DNA from: Tetraselmis striata
Taxonomy: Eukaryota; Chlorophyta; Chlorodendrophyceae; Chlorodendrales; Chlorodendraceae
Direction of reading: 5' to 3'
Assembly (NCBI GenBank): GCA_006384855.1
Contig: VCJN01003588.1
Location: 124,001 to 188,000 of the forward strand
DNA: 64,000 nt
The notes beneath the pieces were generated by a model that searched no databases, was not told the DNA's origin, and was given only the letters and a program-made list of their open reading frames with translations. Below are positions 10,691 through 22,805 of this stretch, piece by piece. How positions within the stretch are numbered: the first letter of the stretch is position 1; each line of letters starts with the position of its first letter. Both the position numbers and the translations under genes were made by a program.

Positions 10691-13600
10691 ACTGGGATGT
10701 ATACTTTCTGATCAGAATCTGATGGATCGGCCGCCACAGCAGCTTCTTCGCCATCTGCTTCCATGACTAGTATTAGATACCCAACCCCCGTCCCGATTGT
10801 GGGGCCAAAACCCTGCTCAGTAATGCGTGTCCAGGGCATCCACTTGTAATTCTCTATATCTATCCCCTGTGCGCCAGCCAATACACCGCGAGAGGGTGTG
10901 TGCTTTAGAGAGGGAAGGCCGCTGCATATTGATTGGATGAGAGTCTGTAACTGACCCCAAGCACAACCCACCTGTTGCCACGTGAGGAAACGGTGCGAGT
11001 CAGTGGTATGTTTAGCTTGCCTTGGCTTGTGGTTCCATTGCCCCTTCCCCTGTCCATGCATATGTGTAACAAGGTGTTGCTTGATTATCATGAAATACTG
11101 AAACATTGTGAAATTGAGCTTGTCCATGTCCTTTGTGCCCAACCATTGCGCCTGCGTGGACATGCGGCTGCCTGTAACGCACGATGGATGCGATTTTTTT
11201 TTGGGAATGCAGCGCGGAGCCTGGTTTCATTTGATGCTCTGCGCTATAACTTCGTGGGGTTGTGTGTTCATCATTGATGCATGGCGTATGTTGTGCTTAC
11301 GTGGGGGTGGCGGGCAGTGTACCTCGCAGCTATGTTCCGGCAATGAGTAGTTTGCTCAGCAGTCAGCCAGCAGCAGCGCGGAGTAAGCAGCAGCAGTATG
11401 CATGCCGTCAAAGTGCAGCATCATAATTTACGGAGGGCCTCGAAAGTATATTTGTACAGCGGTGCCTGTGAGGACCCTGGGAGACGATAAGGAGTGTTTC
11501 CCATAGCTATCCCTTGTGCACGTAAGCTGCTGCTGCTGCTGCTAATGCTGATGCTCTTTCAGTCGGTAGTTCTTATTACCCTGCAGAATACGGATACTGT
11601 GTACCCCGCAGCATGTACGACTGCAATAACGGAGAATGCTTGGTATACTGCGCGCAAGCCCCGAGCAGAATACCTGTGTGGGTAGGCTCGCTCCACCTGA
11701 TGAGCGCGGTGTGTAGCGACTACTCGTACTCCCGTCCCGGTACTCTGTGATATGCGCTGCTGCTGATATGGCGAGAACGGAGGCCGCCTGTTGCTGCACA
11801 GCAGAGTACTGTACACCCGCAGTTTTTCTTCCGCCCCTGGGACAGGACTAGCACCAGCCAAACCCCTGCAGCATGTCTACTATACGACGGCCGTTTATCA
11901 GGCGCGCAGCGACCCAGTGATGGAAAGCCCTGCTGGGCAGTAACATCCACCGTACTCGCTAATTTACCTGCTGCTGTACCGTTCAGTAGAGTTTTGTTTT
12001 CGACATGGGAGGCACCGGTGCTACCTGGGGAGGCACCGGCCGTATAAGGATTAGCTAAGAGATACCAGTACCTTCTCGTAGTTATGACGCGGTGCTGATA
12101 CCGTGCCATGTAGCTCGTGCCAGTGCTCGTGCCGGTATTTATGGCACCATTGCCGGTCATCCTTATTATTTAGTCAGGCCAGGGTGCCGTTAATACCGAC
12201 TGTTAAGCGTGGCGCGGACAATTCATTTTTGCTTGCACCTCGCATTTTTTTTATGTACCGTACAGTAGAATTAAATACGGTTTGCGGGGCCCAAAAATGA
12301 ATCGTTTATTTGCACCTCTGCGTCGAGTTTTTCGTGTATCATTCGTGTATTATTCTAGATTAGTTCTCCGTTATCGGTTCTTCTCTCTGCCGGGGGGAGG
12401 GGGGGGGGGCGGTCAAAAACGTTATTTATTTATCGTCGGCCGCAGGTACAGGTAGACCGTTTGTGCTGTTTGCACGGTGTGTTTGCCGTGCTCTCATTGC
12501 AATGCCAGTAGTTTGCTGTATATTATGGGCGGGAGGCGCGCGGCGCGCGCGCGTCGCCGACCCTGCCAGCATGCTGCCGCCATATCCGCAGTGTCGCGCG
12601 CCAGTGCAGCGGCTGTGCGTGGCCGCCGCTGCAGCAGCATAACGTCCGAGCCGCCGCGGTGTGTCGTTCCCCCTCAGCACACGGCATTCCCGTTGCCTCC
12701 CCGGGCATTGAGACCGATCGAGCCCCCAACCGTTGCGCTCTAGAACTACGCTCCTGGGGACGCCAGGCAGCTGCACAGAAGGCCTAGAAGGGGACAGCCA
12801 CTGCTTACACGCGCTGTGCGGCGTGGCGGCGCTAAGCCCACTCGGGCGAGGTCGTGGGTAGCCAAGTACCGTTCTGCCAAATCACAGCGCGGCTCCGCGA
12901 CCGTGGAGAGAGGAAAAATAGTATTTTTTTGGTGACCGAATCAACCGGGAGAGCGAAACGCCGAGCACGCCGAGCCCCTGCTTAAACACCGACCGTGAGA
13001 GCCAAGTCCTCAGCCGAGAGGAGAGATGACTGTCCACGGGACATGTGGCCGGCGTGTGGCTGGGGGCGAGCCCAAGGAGCGGCTGGCGGGCGGGAAGCAT
13101 GCCATCGGGCTGGAACACCTCCGGACAAGGCGAGGGCCCGCCATGGTTGATACACATAGAAATGGAAGGGGACCTATGTATTTAACACGCACCACATAGA
13201 ACGATAGATAGGGATCATTTTTACTGTACGTGATCAGGAAAGGTCTATACGTACCGGTACGTATACATACAGGGCCGCCACATATGTCTGTATAAATAGA
13301 CAGTGATGAACTGTCGCATATTATTTCACAGATTCATCCTTCAGCCGGATTGTCTGACATAGCCGGCACGCGCCAGCCCCGGCCACCCCAACCGGCACGC
13401 GCGCCCTGAGCACTCAGCCCCCATCCGCCACGCACGATGTGAGCGCCGTCGCCTCTCCTCGCCCTCTTCGCCGCGCCGCCCCCGTTCCAGGGGGGCACAC
13501 GCGCGTTGATGGGCCGTGCCGTGCCGCTCCACGGCGGTTCGTATTTTCGTAAATTTATTCTGCCCCATCCGCGCTAACCACCCTCCACTTGGTGGGTACC

Positions 13601-13780
13601 ACCCTCCACTCCCCCTCCGCCCCCGGTGCCCACTCCGCAACTGGGCCTGCTCACGCATCTACCACACGCTGGATCATTTCTGGAAGCTGGCCATGGCTGC
13701 TCCAGCGGGCTGGCCAACCTGCCTCACGCCTGACATGCGCCCCTACTGTGCTCTCACTCCCCCGCGTGGGCATTCCCTAT
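10691..13780. other. Intergenic region without a convincing gene
   Basis: About 3.1 kb between GAR1 and the kelch-BTB gene. TGTAA at 10845-10849 could end the GAR1 transcript. Small (CTG)n and (CAG)n runs occur near 11365-11390 and 11527-11545. A paired motif, gaggcaccggtg / gaggcaccggcc, lies near 12008-12045, and AT-rich promoter-like DNA lies at 13190-13330. A minus-strand open frame at 10687-11163 lies against GAR1 but matches nothing I recognise. The first exon of the kelch-BTB gene should lie somewhere in the last 500 bases. Confidence 0.4.
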
Positions 13781-13790
13781 CCCCCACAGC

Positions 13791-16700
13791 CAGCTCAAAC
13801 TGCTGCTAAGCGCAGCCGGCCAGGAGGTGGCAGGTGACCGCTCTGCACTTCTGGACAGGATACGCGAGCAGGTGATTGGTGATGTTGAGCTGGAGTGGGT
13901 GACGCACCGAATCCACACAGAGACACCCATCCGTGAGGACTGCACACTGGTGGAGCATGATGGTAGGCACCCAATTATGCTGTGCGCGCTGCTCGCATGA
14001 AACCAGGATTCGCTTCCGTGTGCGTCTCAAGCATGAGGTATGAGCTTCTTGTATTGCGGCCAACAGGGGAGCTGTACATTTTCGGGGGCCGGGACGCCAA
14101 CAGCGACTACGGCTCCCAGGAGCTCCTGAAGCTGTCACGGAAGTCGGGCATCTGGGAGGTTGTGGAGAACATCGGCACCTGGCCTGAGCGCAGGTCAGCT
14201 CTCGCCGACTCCTCTTTTGCGATTTTGATGTTGTTTAGCTGTCTCTCTGCCTGGAACTGGCTGCCCCTCGCCATGCCTGAGCAGCCGACCCTGGTGAGCA
14301 TGCTTGCCTGCGCAGGTTTGCCCATTCCGCAGTGACGTACGGCAACAAAATGTACGTGTGGGGCGGCCAGCGCGACACTAACTCAGAGCGCTACTTCAAC
14401 GACATGCACTGCTTTGACTTCCGCACGCACTACTGGCACGAGGTGAAGCAGCAGGGCAGCATCCCCGAGGCCAGGTGCGCCCCGCCATCATGCAGCCAGT
14501 GTCTAGGGTTCTGTTAGGGTTTTCGCCGTGCTATGCCGGCTCGCATGACATTCTGCCACTGAAATGGCTGCTAGGTTGGTTTTGTTTTGTGGTTCTGACA
14601 GCTGGTTCAATGCGCCAAAACGATCCCACAGATCGTACGCCAAGGCCGTCATTCACGGCAAGCACCTCCTGCTCTACGGTGGAGTGGACACTGAGCGCGG
14701 CGGAACCGGCAAGACTGAGTTTGCGGAGGGCGCTGGCACGGTGCGTTTCGCGAAATCTCTTGGCAGCGCCCTGGGCATCTCGGCCGATGTGCTGTTTAGG
14801 TCTGGCCGCTGCTCACGTCTGGCGATGTGCTTCGTCTTGGCATGCAGATCATGCAGTTTGATTTCGAGACATCCACCTGGAGCCAAACCAAAGCTGGGGG
14901 CCCGCCCACCACAAAGCCACTGCCCATTTTTCTGGAGGTCCGCGTGCCCGGTCGCTCCGCCAGCTCATAGATGTGCCACCTCTGCCGGTTGCTGATGGTC
15001 GGGTTGCCGCTGCCACTCCTCTCCTTACTTTTGTGTGGGTTTACAGGCGTTTGCGAGCCACAACGACAGCCTTTACACCATGACGTATGACTACCACAAG
15101 CAGGACCAGCCCCTGGTAATCCATAAGCTGGATCTGGGCAAGATGAAGTGGCACAAGGTGGGAGCCAGCTTGCTGTGGTGTCTGGTCGTTAGCTTCTACT
15201 CAACTTAGTGATTCCACATGTTAGGATTGAGTCTGAGTGTGCCACAATTGGCCCACCCCAGGTCAAGGCCAAGGGCAATGCGCCATCTGCCAGGACAAAA
15301 GTTGCCAGCGTGGTGCTGGGCAACCAGTGGGTTGTGCATGGTGGCCTGCAAATGGTACCCCCCCCCCCCCCCCCCCCCCCCCCCAAATCCCCCGTCCACA
15401 ACAGATGTCCTCATTTCGTACTGCCGACTGTATCGGGTACTGACAATGCGCCATCCGGCTAATAGAGTCAAGAGGAGGACGAGGGCGAGGAGGAAGAGAA
15501 GCAGCACGATCAGCCCAGTGACGAGTGCTACATATTCTCATTTGACACAGAGACCTGGACGCAGCCAGACTTCATTGGTGCGGGGCCCCAGGTTGCCCTG
15601 TTCACCACACATACCGCCATGAATGAAGGTTAGAAGGAATTGACTCTTTTGGGGTCTGTGCCAATTAGGGAGAAGCCCAATCGCTCGAGGTGGCCACGCG
15701 GCTTGCGAGCTCCTAGGTAGCATGCTCCTCGTTGGGGGACACCTTCCGAAGCAGCGCAATGACGAGGATGGTGGGAGCGAAGGCAGGTGGGTGGAGTGGC
15801 CTCTACAGACGCCACGCCAGCACGCAGGCAGTGCTTGTGGAAGCTGAGCACTGCTTGTGTTTGCCTCAGTGAGAGAGCGGATGAAGAAGAGATGAGCGGC
15901 CTGGAGAGCGATGAGAGCGGGTATACAGTCGACTCGGCGGAGATGGACGAAGTTGGCAACCATGAGGCGCACCGAGATGGTGCGGACGCGGACTCAGAGG
16001 ACCGCAGCCGTGCAGGTAAGCCTCCCTCAGTCCATTGTATATTCACCCGCTACTCGTGCACTTAATGAACCTAAGTGTGCTGCCATATTTTGGGGCACTC
16101 GCGCTGTCCCCAGGAAGTGTGGCGAGCGAGGAAGGCGAAGCAGACAGCGACCCTTCACGCTCAGACAGCCTGCACACTTCCGGGGATGAGGGGCTACTTA
16201 ACATGATCGAGGTGAACTTCTTAGTACCATTGGAGCAACTCTGGATTACTCCCTTTCCACAACTCCTCAATTTTTCCTATCTTGTCCACCAACCCCCTTG
16301 TCCTCATGCTGATGTTCAGCAGTACATACACTTGCCTTCACATCTAGAATCAACACTGCCGCTCAGCATGCCTTTATCAGAACGCGCAGTATGCACCATC
16401 GCTGTGTTTGGTAACCGTCGACGCTGAACTTGCGCTGCATTGTCCGTAGGTGCTCCGCCCCCGTCCTGCGGGTCCAGCCTGTGACCGCCTGGCCAACGTG
16501 GACTTGGCCTCTAGCCTCACCCGCTTCTTCAACTGCGAGTCGCACAGCGATGTCGTGCTGATGGTGGACAACAAGGTGAGTGATGACAGCATGCCTGCTG
16601 CGCAGCCCTGCCAAACTGAACTGTTGCTGGCCGTCACAAGCTGATGTCTTATGTTGTCGTCCGCCGTGCAGCGATTTCCCACCCACCGGCTGGTGCTGGC

Positions 16701-17901
16701 AGCCCAGAGCGAAATCTTTGATGCCATGTTCCAAGGGGGTATGAAGGAGGACACTACAGGTAAACACCGGTTGAGATGATACTCTGGACCATGAAGCCAT
16801 TTGCCAGATATGCGTACATGGCCGTTTGCGCGGAAAGGCTGGCATGGCGGTGGATTGCCTGAGACGCTGGCTGCGAAAGGTAAGCGTGATCTTGATTATG
16901 CACGCGGCTATGTACCGACGTTGCATGTGCAGGTGAGGTGGTGGTCAAGGACATGCGCCCCGAAGTGATGCGCTCGTTCCTGAGCTACCTCTACGGTTGC
17001 CTAGACGCCATTCGCCCCGACCAGGTACGCCCTCAACGGCACGCCTCTCTGCCCCTCACGTATCACAGGCAACCCACTGGGCACTCGGTGTGACCCTCTG
17101 CTAACCGTGTGACGGCATGTCCCGGCAGGCGATGGAGCTGTTCCGTGCCAGTGACCGCTACGGGGTCATAAGCCTCCGGAATGAATGCCTCCACATGCTG
17201 AAGGTGAGTGCAGTTATCTTAACAATGATTAGGGATTTTACGCTGCATGGGTTATTATGACTTTGGAAGAGGGAGTGAAGGCTCGCTGACATGTTGGGCT
17301 GCTCGCATTGTGCAGTGCGCCATCGACGCCAGCAATGCGGCAGCCATTGCTCAGCTAGCTGATGAGCACCAGTGCAGTGAGCTCTTCCAGGCATGTATCA
17401 AGTGAGTTGCCCCACCCCCCCCCCCCCCCCCCCCCCCCCGCCCCCAACTGGGGGTACCTCTCATACTGAAAGCGTCCCAGTGTTTTATAAAATGGTATCA
17501 AGCGACATGCCCTGTGTTGGCGATTTGAATGGCTGTGTGTTAATAGCCCTAACCCAATTTGAATTTCACGACAAGCTGAAAACTCGGAACCTGTGTTTGA
17601 AATGCACTGGGCTTCGTTGGGGCTTGATTTGCAGTTTGAGTTGACTGATCTGATCTATCTTTCGGGAAGCATTTGCTGCTGTGCTGAGAGCCCTGTGTTG
17701 CCTCATTGCCTGGTCGCCAGGTTCACTGCCAATTGCTCCGAGCTGCCCCGCGTCGTCGGGAGCGCAGCATACATGGACCTCATGCGGTCATATCCCGAGC
17801 TCGCGCAGAAGTTTGTGCGCCTGGCGGCGGAGATGCAGGCAGAAGCGGGGCGCACGGCGGAGGCCGCCAACAGCCGCCGCAAGAAGAAGCGCCGGCGCTG
17901 A
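13791..17901 (+). CDS. Kelch-repeat / BTB-BACK protein (first exon unresolved)
   Basis: Seventeen exons join in phase: 13791-13962, 14067-14193, 14316-14474, 14632-14740, 14848-14937, 15047-15157, 15262-15354, 15466-15628, 15717-15786, 15870-16015, 16114-16211, 16450-16575, 16672-16759, 16933-17024, 17129-17203, 17316-17401 and 17721-17901, about 660 aa. The N-terminal half is a kelch beta-propeller with blades around ELYIFGGRD, KMYVWGGQR, HLLLYGGVD, WVVHGGLQ and MLLVGGHLP. A long acidic, Ser-rich linker follows (SGLESDESGYTVDSAEMDE). Then come the BTB domain (SHSDVVLMVDNKRFPTHRLV, FDAMFQGGMKE) and a BACK-like helical tail. It ends in the basic SRRKKKRRR, a likely nuclear signal. BTB-kelch proteins usually act as CUL3 substrate adaptors, so that is the likely role. 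The order kelch-then-BTB is the reverse of KLHL proteins and resembles LZTR1. The frame before 13791 closes without an ATG, so an upstream exon is missing. Confidence 0.9.
15355..15384. repeat. Poly-C tract at a 5' splice site
   Basis: The donor GTACC of the kelch-BTB intron at 15355 runs straight into more than 20 C. It is one of the clearest examples of the donor-side C tracts seen in many introns here. Confidence 0.85.
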
Positions 17902-17967
17902 GAGGCTGGATGCCATGGAGGCAACCCTTAGTCCCTCCAATGGCTTGATTGCCCACCAGCGTTTTAG

Positions 17968-17972
17968 TTACA
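17968..17972 (-). terminator. TGTAA poly(A) signal of the PsbP-domain gene
   Basis: On the minus strand TGTAA lies about 155 bases after the PsbP-domain stop codon, inside the 224-bp gap to the convergent kelch-BTB gene. Confidence 0.4.
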
Positions 17973-18125
17973 AGTGGTCCGTAATGACTACGGCCTGCCT
18001 TGTTTGCCCTGTATTCCGGCAAAGCCCTTGTTCCATCATTTTCCTATTCTGATTAGTCCTTGAGCATAATAGATATGCAGGGCCGCTGCCGGTAGTGCCG
18101 GGTCGACTTCGGGCGGCCAGATGCC

Positions 18126-19684
18126 TCACAACACCCGAAAGGAAGTCGCCACGGCCTGGAGGAGGCCCCGCACGTTGGGGTTGCCATCCCAGCGCCCACC
18201 TGGCGCCGTCACGCGGCAGGTGTACTGCACGCCCTGAATTTATGTACAAGTACAATGAAATTGCATTCAGCCTGCTGCTGTAATAACGCAATCACCGGCA
18301 CAAGATCTGAACTGATGTGTGTAATGACACATGAATGCGCTACGCCAACCACGGCTAAATCCAGCTCAGTATGAACTGGGGCTCAATGCTCCCCGAATTG
18401 TTTTTCAGATGCACATGCAAGCGCCCGCCCCCACCTCTCCCACATATACACTATATCTATGTATGTATATAATATTGTGTCTTATATGCTTGTGTGCCAG
18501 TGGTTTATCGACGATACCGCCCCTCCCAATCAAAGCCTACCAGGCAATGTTGTGCCGCCCATTCCTAGTGATGCGCAATGGCAGACAGCTATGGGATCCA
18601 AGGCCATCATGCTGTTCTGGCCTAACCTGGGCAGCCCCACCTTGGACACCGCCATGCTCCGGAACTCGTGCGCTTGGCCAAAGAGGCCCGCGGAGACGCC
18701 GCTGTACAGAATATGCGTGATGTAGTATGTCTGCCCCCCGCGCGGAACTGCCCATGCGGACAGCAGGCGGCACCCGGGCGCCGCGCTAGCCAGCTTGGCT
18801 CCGTACTCCTTGACGGCGCAAGTATGGGCAGAGCCGCTCAGACACCAGTCTCAGGCAAACAGTAAAGGTAGGTATTGCCTATACTCGCTGCATGGCCCAC
18901 CTTTGCCGTCCCCAGACTGCGCAGCGACTTTCCTTGAGCCGGCACTCCATAGACAGCCAGAGTCTCGCCCCCAACTTCCGGGTTGTAAAACGATGCCTGG
19001 ACGCCTGATTGTGAATTTTCCAAGGAGTAATAGCGTTGTCAGATTGGCATGCGTGTAGGCAGCTCAACACAGTCTCCACAGGGGTGGCACGTACTTCCTG
19101 CGGGGTCAAGTCGTTCGACCTGCCGCCACGCCTGAGGCCGCTTAACGGTCCATGTGCCTTGCGGGCCGGTTTCTTCCAGGAGCGGTGCGGGACATCGCGC
19201 CCAGCTCACCCCGCTGCCTCAGCTCGACATTCCCCCGATGTATGGTTTAAATGTTAAAAACCAAGTAGCAAAGCAAAGCACTACCCGCACCTGCTCGCGA
19301 CCGTGACGCCGCGGCTTCCACCCTGCGTGGCGCGCAGATCGAGTTGGCATTGGTTGCACGTTCGTTACGCCCTGCTAGGCACGCAGGCCAGCAGTAATCT
19401 GCGCTATCGGCTTACGGTGCAGCGCTTCCCAGTGCCAGCTCCAGCAGCAAGGCAAGGGTGACTCGTCTCATATGATGTCCCGTGTGGCTGCTGTGCGTGT
19501 TGAAGGGCGCCCCGCATAGAGCCGCCGTTTTGAGAGGCGTTCGGTGTAGAGTCCTCGGGAATGGCAGTGGTGCCGGTGGTGGTGCCGGCACGGACGGGTG
19601 CCTCATTGCTGTGACCCCCCGGGCGACCGGAGTTGCTGAAACTGGCGGGCGTTTTCCCGGCAGATGCCAGCTGGGGGGCATCAT
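18126..19684 (-). CDS. PsbP-domain protein, thylakoid lumen
   Basis: Five exons, 19684-19416, 19213-19095, 19004-18901, 18808-18641 and 18233-18126, agree in every phase and give 255 aa. The C-terminal 150 residues follow the PsbP fold: WTVKRPQAWRQVERL, ASFYNPEVGGETLAVYGVP, SLRSLGTAK, GQTYYITHILYS, AHEFRSMAVSKGVQYTCRVT and GRWDGNPNVRGLLQAVATSF, matching the family pattern of W, FYNP, LG, YY, RHxxxSVTVxxGxLYT and W...SF. The first exon is rich in Pro, Arg and Ser, as in a plastid transit peptide. It ends with twin arginines (residues 73-74) before the hydrophobic LALLLELALGSAA, as expected for Tat-dependent import into the thylakoid lumen. PsbP-like and PPD proteins assist photosystem assembly; which member this is cannot be told. 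The start ATG is the best of two (MM) and was chosen from exon phase. Confidence 0.87.
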
Positions 19685-20200
19685 ATGGGGTGCGGGTCAA
19701 GGGGCAACGCGCCCAGCCGCTGACTGTTGGCTTGCCGCCACCTGTCCCACATTTGCGACGCTAACGCAAGTTTAAATCGACGCAACGGCACGTACAGGTT
19801 AGGTGGCACACCTATCTCTTCCCCGCTTGAACAGAACATAATTGATTGACACCGCTGTCTGGAGTCGGCCGACCATGTGTACTCTGTATCACTCGCGTTC
19901 ACCGGCAGCACTACCGCTGCACGTCCCCGCTTATTAGCCTCTACTACCTCTACTGCCGCCCATCGTACTGTAGGCAGCGTGTACCGGTACCAGGCAGGTA
20001 CCGGTAACCCTAGAGTAGGGTAGGCTAGCCCGAAATAAATATTGTAACTGAATAAGCGCAGTACATGTATAGCGACTACATAGCGACTACAGTACCTTAT
20101 CTTAGTACAGTACCTTAGCAGTACCTTATCCTTAGCAGCTCTGTAGCCGCCGCCCAAAACTGGCCGGCATCCCGCACTGGTACCAGTAAAAAGTAGTTTA
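19685..20200. other. Spacer upstream of the PsbP gene with short repeats
   Basis: Putative promoter side of the PsbP-domain gene. It contains several copies of a cagtaccttat-type 10-14 base motif at 20075-20135 and a gtaccggtaccaggcaggtaccgg palindrome-like cluster near 19980-20010. No exon is supported. Confidence 0.4.
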
Positions 20201-20218
20201 CTTCTTCCGCCCGCCAGT

Positions 20219-21483
20219 ATGACCACTTCCTCAACGATGCTCATGGGTCGGACAGCTACGCCGCGAGGCGTGGGGCCGCCTCCAAGCGGCTACTGCTGGC
20301 CATCTCGGCGACGCAGATGCACGCCGGATGGAGCGGGAAGTGGAGGCTGCGTCGGACTCGCAAAAGGAGCTGACGGCATTTCTAGACCAGGCCAACAACT
20401 CTCGGCTTCGAAATGAGGTGTGCGCTCTCCCCGCCACATGTAGGGAACGGATCTTGTTCAACCAGCTCGACGCGGCGTCAAGCATGTGGACAGTGGCCAT
20501 CCCCACCGCGCGGACAGCCATGACTCCGCATGAGCTGCGGGAGGTCGCTGCCGGGTACTTCTTTCTGCCTAGCCTGTGCTTGGCCCTGGTGGTTGGGTGC
20601 CAGATCATTCTGCCCTCGACAGAGCACAACCCCGTCATTGTTGATCTATACGTACGGCGACGCGCTCATGAACCTCCCGGCGCCTGGAGACGCTCACTGG
20701 CGTGTACAGCACGACGCTATCGCAGATGCCTTCCGCGATCACTGTGTTCACGACCTAGGTATCGCAGTACGGCGGGAGGTGGATGACTTGTTCCAGCAGG
20801 CAGTGCCTCTCGGGAACACCGTACCCAGGGATGAGCTCAAGGACCTAGTGCCGGACGCAGAGCTCTCATTTCCGGCGTTCAACGTCGTGACCGGGAGCTA
20901 TGATCCCCGGAGCTTGAAGTCCACGCTGTTGGAGTTCAAGACTATGCGGTACGGGGTCAAGTACACTTCAGTGCCCCGGGCCACGGCTGTGGATCGGTTT
21001 GAGCGCTCCCTGTTGGGCGACATACAACGGGGGTTGGCTGCGCGGGATGCGGCGTGGCACAACACAGAGCCCGGACAGAAGGGTCCTCTTCGAGACATCG
21101 TGGATATGTCGGATGGAGTACACGGGCATGGTCTTCGGCACAGTGGGTGAGGTGGGCAAGGGGGTGCACCACACAGTGCGTGGTATCGCATACTTGGCTG
21201 CGGATCGGGGTGCCCTCTCATCGCGGGGCATTCGGTGCATCACCCGGGCTCACCAGGAGGCCTTGCTCGCAAGAGATTTCCTCGGGGTCCTAAGCTTGGT
21301 GGCCGCTCGAGAGCGCGCTCGCTGCCTCATCAGACGGCGCAAATTCGTCTGCCATCCCGTTGCTGAAGCTGCACAGCACGTCCGAGGATCACCCACACAC
21401 ACACGTGCTCGCGTGGCCCGGACTCTGAACCGTGCGCGCATCACTCATCCATCCCGCCTTATGCGGGATGCGGGCCGCTTTTA
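20219..21483 (+). mobile_element. Degraded retroelement-like coding remnant
   Basis: Two long overlapping plus-strand frames carry protein-like text. One includes FPAFNVVTG and LLEFKTMRYGVKYT, with acidic and lysine residues placed as in PD-(D/E)xK-like modules. A further frame has FGTVGEVGKGVHHTVRGIAYLAADRGA and RCLIRRRKF, which recalls the C-terminal tail found after reverse transcriptase in retroelements of algae and oomycetes. No reverse-transcriptase motif is visible in this window. The copy looks old and broken in a few places. The family is uncertain. A repeat shared with 22988-23050 begins right at its end. Confidence 0.4.
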
Positions 21484-21556
21484 GGCGGCTTGCTGTGTTG
21501 ATCTTCTAATTCTCGGGAATTGTCCTTTTTGTAATTCACACCAGTAAAAGTAGTAG
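21484..21556 (+). repeat. 73-bp direct repeat, copy 1
   Basis: Nearly the same text as 22988-23050 in the same orientation: ggcggc-tgctgtgttgat, then ttctaattct, then cctttttgtaattcacacc. The tail aattcacaccagtaaaagta occurs a third time at 22802-22821. The copies bracket the 192-bp minisatellite and may be ends of one mobile element. Confidence 0.7.
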
Positions 21557-21739
21557 TCGCTAGTGGCACGCTGGGGGTGGCGCGGGCGGGCGCGTGGTCG
21601 ATGCCGCTTGGAGCCGTAGGCGTTGACTGCGCTGTCCGTGATCGTCCCGGTTTTTCGATTTCTGGCAGTACTTTATGCAGTACATCCGATGCCGGCGTCA
21701 TTCCTACCCAGCCCACAGCCCCCTCCCGACTCCTCAGCC

Positions 21740-22470
21740 CAAGCCCCAACCCCGCCCCATCCCCGCAGCCACACCACCGCCGGCGCGCATCCCCGAGTCA
21801 CCCGCGGCACCGTCCGAGGCAGCTTCACAGCACCTATCTTCGCCCGTCGGTCCGCACTTCACGGTGATGACTCCGCATGCGTGCCGCCCGCCATGGTCCA
21901 AGCCGCACCCCTCCGCCCCCCTTTCCCCAACCACACCCGCTCCCCTCCCCATCCCCGCAGCCACACCACCGCCGGCGCGCATCCCCGAGTCACCCGCGGC
22001 ACCGTCCGAGGCAGCTTCACAGCACCTATCTTCGCCCGTCGGTCCGCACTTCACGGTGATGACTCCGCATGCGTGCCGCCCGCCATGGTCCAAGCCGCAC
22101 CCCTCCGCCCCCCTTTCCCCAACCACACCCGCTCCCCTCCCCATCCCCGCAGCCACACCACCGCCGGCGCGCATCCCCGAGTCACCCGCGGCACCGTCCG
22201 AGGCAGCTTCACAGCACCTATCTTCGCCCGTCGGTCCGCACTTCACGGTGATGACTCCGCATGCGTGCCGCCCGCCATGGTCCAAGCCGCACCCCTCCGC
22301 CCCCCTTTCCCCAACCACACCCGCTCCCCTCCCCAACCCCGCAGCCACACCACCGCCGGCGCGCATCCCCGAGTCACCCGCGGCACCGTCCGAGGCAGCT
22401 TCACAGCAACTATCTTCGCCCGTCGGTCCGCACTTCACGGTGATGACTCCGCATGCGCGCCTGCGCGCAG
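21740..22470 (+). repeat. 192-bp minisatellite, about 3.8 copies, open in several frames
   Basis: Units repeat at exactly 192 bases (the same ATG recurs at 21877, 22069 and 22261). Since 192 is a multiple of 3, each frame repeats a 64-residue Pro/Ala/Ser/His-rich peptide. Two plus frames of about 295 codons and one minus frame of 234 codons stay open. Copies differ by only a few bases (for example ccccatcccc against ccccaacccc), so expansion looks recent. Whether it is translated is unknown. The plus frame that runs on after the array ends at 22562 with SRVGFRQLY. Confidence 0.85.
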
Positions 22471-22805
22471 CGGTGTGGGTCGCACCGCCAACTCCACAAG
22501 ACTCAAGACATGAAGACGGAGGCGGTGCTCATTCTCGCGTGGGCTTCAGGCAGCTTTATTGAAGTTGCCCGTAACGTTGTACTACGCGGTAGTCTCTTGT
22601 TGCTTAATACAATTACATGAGCTAGCATCAGAAGGCGATATCGGAAATCACCAAAATAAAAGGCAATCAGAAAGGTCCTCTACATCGACTGCGGGGTGGA
22701 AGCAGTAACATGAGAAGACGCAGAGTGGGCACGAGCACACGCATCAGACTTGGCCATCTGCACACCGGCAGAGAGAATGCTTAATCCAAACCAGTAAAAG
22801 TAATT

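Noticed and set aside
10687-11163. Minus-strand open frame of 158 codons facing GAR1
   Set aside because: No recognisable family, no clean splice context, and its last part lies against the GAR1 3' end. It may be a real small gene, but the sequence does not support it enough.
21734-22438. Minus-strand 234-codon frame
   Set aside because: It is the mirror of the 192-bp minisatellite; it stays open only because the period is a multiple of three.
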